DNA of 64,000 bases from Christensenellaceae bacterium (GTDB lineage Bacteria; Bacillota; Clostridia; Christensenellales; Aristaeellaceae): contig JAHHSO010000001.1 in assembly GCA_020025205.1 (NCBI GenBank), positions 1 through 64,000 of the forward strand, in the 5' to 3' direction. Below the pieces are notes generated by a model. It was not told the DNA's origin and made no database searches. It saw nothing but the letters and a program-made list of their open reading frames with translations. Of this stretch, positions 60,731-64,000 are shown piece by piece. Every line of letters begins with the position of its first letter. Position 1 is the stretch's first letter. The translations under genes were made by a program, and so were the position numbers.

Positions 60731-60782
60731 TTGCCAAAAGGACGGCGATTGCGCCCCATTTGGCGAAAAAGTGTGTTATAAT
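60731..60782 (+). promoter_or_regulatory. Promoter region of nagB-nagA with inverted repeat
   Basis: An extended -10 box, TGTTATAAT (TATAAT at 60777-60782), lies 37 bases before the start codon. Upstream, TTTGCCAAA (60730-60738) and TTTGGCGAA (60760-60768) form a nine-base inverted repeat with one mismatch, a possible regulator site. No good -35 box is visible. Confidence 0.4.
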
Positions 60783-60818
60783 GATCACAACGTTTGAACA
60801 TTTAAGGAGGGTATATTG

Positions 60819-61541
60819 ATGGAATTCCATGTTTACGACACTGCGCGCGAGGCGTGCGAAGCGGCTGGTTTCCTGTTTGCGGCGCAGATTACCCGCAAGG
60901 GCGACAGCATTCTCGGCCTGGCGACCGGCTCTACCCCGATTCCGGCGTATGAGATGATGGTCGAGTGGCATAAGCGCGGCGTCCTCGATTTCAGCCGCAT
61001 CCGCACGTTCAATCTGGACGAGTATGTCGGCATAGACTACAAGAACCCGCTGAGCTACCATGCTTTTATGGAGGAGAATCTCTTCGGCAAGGTGAACATT
61101 CGCAAGGAGAATATCCATCTGCCCAGCGGCAATGCTGCGGCAGACGGCGAAGCATATGATAAGATGATTCGCGATGCCGGCGGCATTGACATTCAGCTGC
61201 TGGGCATTGGCCGCAATGGACATATTGGCTTTAATGAACCGGCGGACGAGTTCACCTATGGCACGCACGTTGTCACCCTGACTGAGGACACCATTGAAGC
61301 GAATGCGCGCTTCTTCAAGAGCGCAGACGAAGTGCCGCGTCAGGCGATTTCCATGGGCGTTGGCAACATCATGGCGGCCAAGTGCGTAGTGCTGGTTGCG
61401 ACCGGAGCGAACAAGGCACAGGCTGTGTATGACACCATTCGCGGCCCGATTACGCCGCGCGTTCCGGCTTCCATCCTGCAGCTGCATCCCTGCTGCGTGA
61501 TTCTGGCAGACCGAGAGGCAGCCAGCCTGATGAAGGACTGA
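60819..61541 (+). CDS. nagB: Glucosamine-6-phosphate deaminase
   Basis: A 240-residue enzyme that converts glucosamine-6-phosphate to fructose-6-phosphate and ammonia. Landmarks: GLATGSTPIPAYEMMV (phosphate loop), TFNLDEYVGI with the catalytic Asp, and GIGRNGHIGFNEPADEF with the catalytic His. ISMGVGNIMAAKCVVLVATG is also typical. Length is that of the Bacillus NagB type. AAGGAGGG precedes ATG 60819 (TTG 60816 is an alternative). It is followed four bases later by nagA. Confidence 0.97.
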   Translation: MEFHVYDTAREACEAAGFLFAAQITRKGDSILGLATGSTPIPAYEMMVEWHKRGVLDFSRIRTFNLDEYVGIDYKNPLSYHAFMEENLFGKVNIRKENIHLPSGNAAADGEAYDKMIRDAGGIDIQLLGIGRNGHIGFNEPADEFTYGTHVVTLTEDTIEANARFFKSADEVPRQAISMGVGNIMAAKCVVLVATGANKAQAVYDTIRGPITPRVPASILQLHPCCVILADREAASLMKD

Positions 61542-61545
61542 TAGC

Positions 61546-62658
61546 ATGCTTGTCAAAAATGGAATGGCGTTCGTGGACGGAAAATTTATCCGTGCTGACG
61601 TGCGCATAGAAAACAGGGAGATTACGGCAGTCGGCCTGCTTGAAGCATGTCCCGATGAAGTGGTGAAGGATGCAGAAGGGCTGTATGTTCTGCCAGGTTT
61701 TGTGGATATCCATATTCACGCATTTGGCGGGGCAGACTGTATGCGCGGCGAGGCGGACGTGCGCCGCATGAGCGAAGGGCTTCTTCAAACCGGCGTGGCG
61801 GCGTTTGTCCCCACGACGATGAGCGCGTTCCCGAAGGAGACGCACGAAGCCCTCGAGGGCATAAAGCATGTCAAGGATCACCCCTGTGCCAACGGTGCGG
61901 CGGTTCTTGGCGCACACATGGAAGCACCTTTCCTTGCTCCTCAGTTTAAGGGGGCGCAATTGGGCGAATGTCTCCAGCTGCCGACGGTTCAGGCCTACGA
62001 GGAGATGACCCATGGCATTGACTGCGTGAAGATGATGACGCTTGCACCGGAACTGCCGGGGGCCATTGATATGGTGTCTTATCTCAAGGCACATGGCGTT
62101 GTGACCTGCGCGGCCCATTCTGCGGCGACAGCCCAACAGGTGCATGCAGCAGCAGATGCAGGCCTTTCGCAGATTACACATCTGTTTAACGCACAAAGCC
62201 CGCTGCATCATCGTGAGCCGGGCGTTCCGGGCGCGGGCCTTGCGGATGACCGCATCGTTGTGCAGGTGATCGCTGATGGCATTCATCTGCATCCTGATAT
62301 TCTGCGCATTGCAGCTCTGTGCAAGGGCAGCGAAGGTATGGCGTTGATTTCGGACTCGATGGAGGCTGCGGGCCTGCCGGATGGCCAGTATGATTTGGGC
62401 GGACAGGCGGTATTTGTCAAGGATGGCGCGGCGAGGCTCGCCAATGGCGTGCTTGCCGGATCGACGCTGCTTCTGCATCAGGCTGTGAGCAATATGATTA
62501 AACTGGCGAAAATGCCGCCGGAGACGGTCATCCCGATGGCGACCAGCACGCCCGCCGATTCGATTGGCGCCAAGGGGTACGGGCGCATTCAGGAAGGCGA
62601 TGCAGGCGTTCTGGTTTTGATGGACAGAGATTGGAACTTTGCGGGCGTCGTTGCATAA
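61546..62658 (+). CDS. nagA: N-acetylglucosamine-6-phosphate deacetylase
   Basis: A 370-residue amidohydrolase that removes acetate from GlcNAc-6-phosphate, feeding NagB. Metal motifs: HIHAFGG near residue 60, GAHMEAPFLAPQFKGA (metal Glu), AAHSAATAQQV and ITHLFNAQSPLHHREPG (metal His), and ISDSMEA with the catalytic Asp. HMEAPF differs slightly from the common HLEGPF. The pair lets the cell recycle wall amino sugars or use mucin-type sugars. No N-acetylglucosamine transporter is in this operon. Confidence 0.96.
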   Translation: MLVKNGMAFVDGKFIRADVRIENREITAVGLLEACPDEVVKDAEGLYVLPGFVDIHIHAFGGADCMRGEADVRRMSEGLLQTGVAAFVPTTMSAFPKETHEALEGIKHVKDHPCANGAAVLGAHMEAPFLAPQFKGAQLGECLQLPTVQAYEEMTHGIDCVKMMTLAPELPGAIDMVSYLKAHGVVTCAAHSAATAQQVHAAADAGLSQITHLFNAQSPLHHREPGVPGAGLADDRIVVQVIADGIHLHPDILRIAALCKGSEGMALISDSMEAAGLPDGQYDLGGQAVFVKDGAARLANGVLAGSTLLLHQAVSNMIKLAKMPPETVIPMATSTPADSIGAKGYGRIQEGDAGVLVLMDRDWNFAGVVA

Positions 62659-62737
62659 ACCGTAGGTGTGCAGGGCAGACTGCTTCTGGGCCGACCTGGC
62701 ACGAAAGCAAAATCAAACCGGATTTCCCGGGAAATCG

Positions 62738-62769
62738 GCATTGGGGAGCACTCCTCAATGCTGTTTTTT
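62738..62769 (+). terminator. Rho-independent terminator of nagB-nagA
   Basis: An eleven-base stem GCATTGGGGAG/CTCCTCAATGC (one wobble; 62738-62748 with 62751-62761), then TGTTTTTT. Confidence 0.85.
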
Positions 62770-62826
62770 CTCTCGATAAAGGGAAAGACAGCATTTACTT
62801 AAACGACCCGCAGAGGAAACAGAAAA

Positions 62827-63243
62827 ATGGACTGTACGATATATACGCCAAAGGAATTGAAACGAAAATACCGCGCAGGAAAGAAGCGAATATTGATATT
62901 GGGCAGATATCAGCAGAAGCTGGTGCTTGCCAGAAGAGAAAACCTGTGGGCACTGCCGGAAACTGAATGCCGCCGCGGTGAAAGCATGGAAGAGAGTGCT
63001 CGCCGTGCGCTGGGAGAAGCGATCGGGGAAGCCGTTTTTACAGTGCAGCTTCTTTGTGCGTTCGAGGAAGATGGACAGGATGGCGGGTATGTGTATGTTG
63101 CGGACATCAGTGAATGGGAAGAAAAAGCGGATGCCTGTGCGTTTTCTGACCTGCCTGCGCCAGAAGAAACCCGGGAAGCCCTTCTGATTTGTGCGCTTCG
63201 CCGCTGGGCGTGGCCGTTTTTCCCTGAAAAAGAAACATGCTGA
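62827..63243 (+). CDS. Nudix-like protein with degenerate catalytic box
   Basis: A 138-residue protein with the Nudix fold pattern. LILGRYQQKLVLARRENLWA precedes the Nudix region and PETECRRGESMEESARRALG follows, continuing EAIGE. The canonical box GxxxxxExxxxxxxREUxEExGU should read RELxEE; here it is RALGEA, so the metal-binding glutamates are mostly lost. It may bind but not hydrolyse nucleotides. AGAGGAAACAG precedes ATG. It is a single gene. Confidence 0.65.
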   Translation: MDCTIYTPKELKRKYRAGKKRILILGRYQQKLVLARRENLWALPETECRRGESMEESARRALGEAIGEAVFTVQLLCAFEEDGQDGGYVYVADISEWEEKADACAFSDLPAPEETREALLICALRRWAWPFFPEKETC

Positions 63244-63316
63244 GAGGCTTTTCTGCTTGACGCATTAAAAAAAACGCGGTATCATAAAAATGATACTACC
63301 TGTGGAGGTTGTTTGC

Positions 63317-63529
63317 ATGGAACATGAACAGATTGAGCGCATCAATGAATTGGCGCGCAAAAAGAAGAGCGTCGGGCTGACAGAGTCAGAAATGGCTGAA
63401 CAGGAAAAGCTGCGCAAACAGTATATTCGGGAATTCCGCGCGAATATGGAAGATACGCTGCGCCGCGTGCGCGTGGAACAGGCAGACGGAAGCTATAAGC
63501 CGCTTGTCAAAAAAGATAAAATGAATTGA
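63317..63529 (+). CDS. DUF896 / YnzC-like protein
   Basis: A 70-residue protein that matches the DUF896 (UPF0291) family: IERINELARKKKSVGLTESE, then AEQEKLRKQYIREFRANMED and a C-terminal tail. It is helical and small, cytosolic. In Bacillus subtilis YnzC is in the SOS regulon, but I see no LexA box here. TGGAGG precedes ATG 63317. Function unknown. Confidence 0.92.
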   Translation: MEHEQIERINELARKKKSVGLTESEMAEQEKLRKQYIREFRANMEDTLRRVRVEQADGSYKPLVKKDKMN

Positions 63530-63531
63530 TG

Positions 63532-63558
63532 AAAGACGGTCGGTGACCGTCTTTTTTT
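63532..63558 (+). terminator. Rho-independent terminator of the DUF896 gene
   Basis: The stem AAAGACGGTC/GACCGTCTTT with loop GGT, then seven T, directly after the stop codon. Confidence 0.9.
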
Positions 63559-63810
63559 AACGTTGTATCGTCCCATTTGCATCGAATGGCTTCCGGGCTT
63601 GAAGCTTCTGATTGAAGGCATACGGAGATAAAATTCGCAGAAAGGGTATATGTCATTTTCGGTTCTGCCCATGAAAATCGCTTCGCACTAGTGGAAAAAA
63701 AGAAAATCCTGTGATATACTGAAGAAAAATTAAATGAAAAGAAAAATCAGGAAGAATTGTGAATGTTCTTTCGTTAAGTGTACAGAGGAAAAGAGGGCGG
63801 GTGAATCATT

Positions 63811-64000
63811 TTGAAAAAAAATATGTGGCTTCTTGTGGTTTTGATGCTCCTTGTGCTCCCTGCGGCGGCGCTGGCAGATCAGTTTGCCGTCGTGCGTGGA
63901 GGGCGGCTCAATCTGCGCGAATATGCAGATGTGAACAGCAGAAGCCTGGGCAAGTATAACACCGGCACATGGGTGGTGGTCGATGGCAATAACCAGTATG
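63811..64000 (+). CDS. Secreted SH3-domain protein, cut by the window edge
   Basis: The first 63 residues are visible. TTG 63811 is favoured by GGGTGA seven bases upstream; ATG 63823 is in frame. A signal peptide (MWLLVVLMLLVLPAAALA) is followed by FAVVRGGRLNLREYADVNSR, SLGKYNTGTWVVVD, the start of a bacterial SH3 domain. It resembles the exported SH3 protein at 39076. The rest lies outside the window. Confidence 0.7.
   Translation, partial: MKKNMWLLVVLMLLVLPAAALADQFAVVRGGRLNLREYADVNSRSLGKYNTGTWVVVDGNNQY

Overview
This 64 kb window comes from a Gram-positive anaerobe, most likely an uncultured gut-type member of the class Clostridia. The evidence is strong AGGAGG ribosome sites, TTGACA/TATAAT promoters, rho-independent terminators, a Gram-positive LexA box (GAAC-N4-GTTC), a two-gene SmsC-SmsB iron-sulfur system, many Sec-exported Thr/Pro-rich or SH3 proteins, and no outer-membrane genes. 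I saw no tRNA, rRNA, CRISPR array, plasmid or phage module. A narrower taxon cannot be fixed from the sequence.

Layout. 0.2-5.2 kb: small membrane and drug-transport genes with regulators (DUF1622, MATE, TetR/EamA divergent pair, MerR). 5.2-7.1 kb: exported FMN/FAD reductase behind a MerR-type promoter. 7.2-16 kb, minus strand: MBOAT, two DltD-like SGNH proteins, AMP ligase, PLP decarboxylase, carrier protein and an M18 aminopeptidase. The first six resemble a dlt operon with a BtrK-like decarboxylase added and are my main candidate for an undescribed system. 16-21 kb: SPFH plus ribbon-helix-helix operon, cytosolic LRR protein, DUF1846 protein, ANTAR regulator. 21.5-31.4 kb: a seven-gene operon with a Thr/Pro-rich secreted protein, two HlyD-type adaptors, a sugar-type solute-binding protein with two permeases, and a MacB-like permease, but no ATPase. 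31-39.6 kb: GNAT, PRK06851-type ATPase, membrane-anchored Thr/Pro-stalk protein, small P-loop protein, threonine synthase, beta-CASP-like protein, SH3 protein.

39.6-48 kb is a disturbed stretch. uvrB-uvrA, under a promoter with a LexA box, lies between two inverted copies of one IS1182-like IS end. Next come a decayed gene, an ArsR-like regulator and a small palindromic element with related termini. 48-64 kb is mostly housekeeping: smsC-smsB, a metallo-beta-lactamase-fold hydrolase, tex, a secreted propeller-like protein, a COG2509 flavoprotein, an RluA-type pseudouridine synthase, an unusual membrane Hsp70-like pair, nagB-nagA for amino-sugar use, a degenerate Nudix protein, a YnzC-like protein, and the start of another SH3 protein cut by the window edge.
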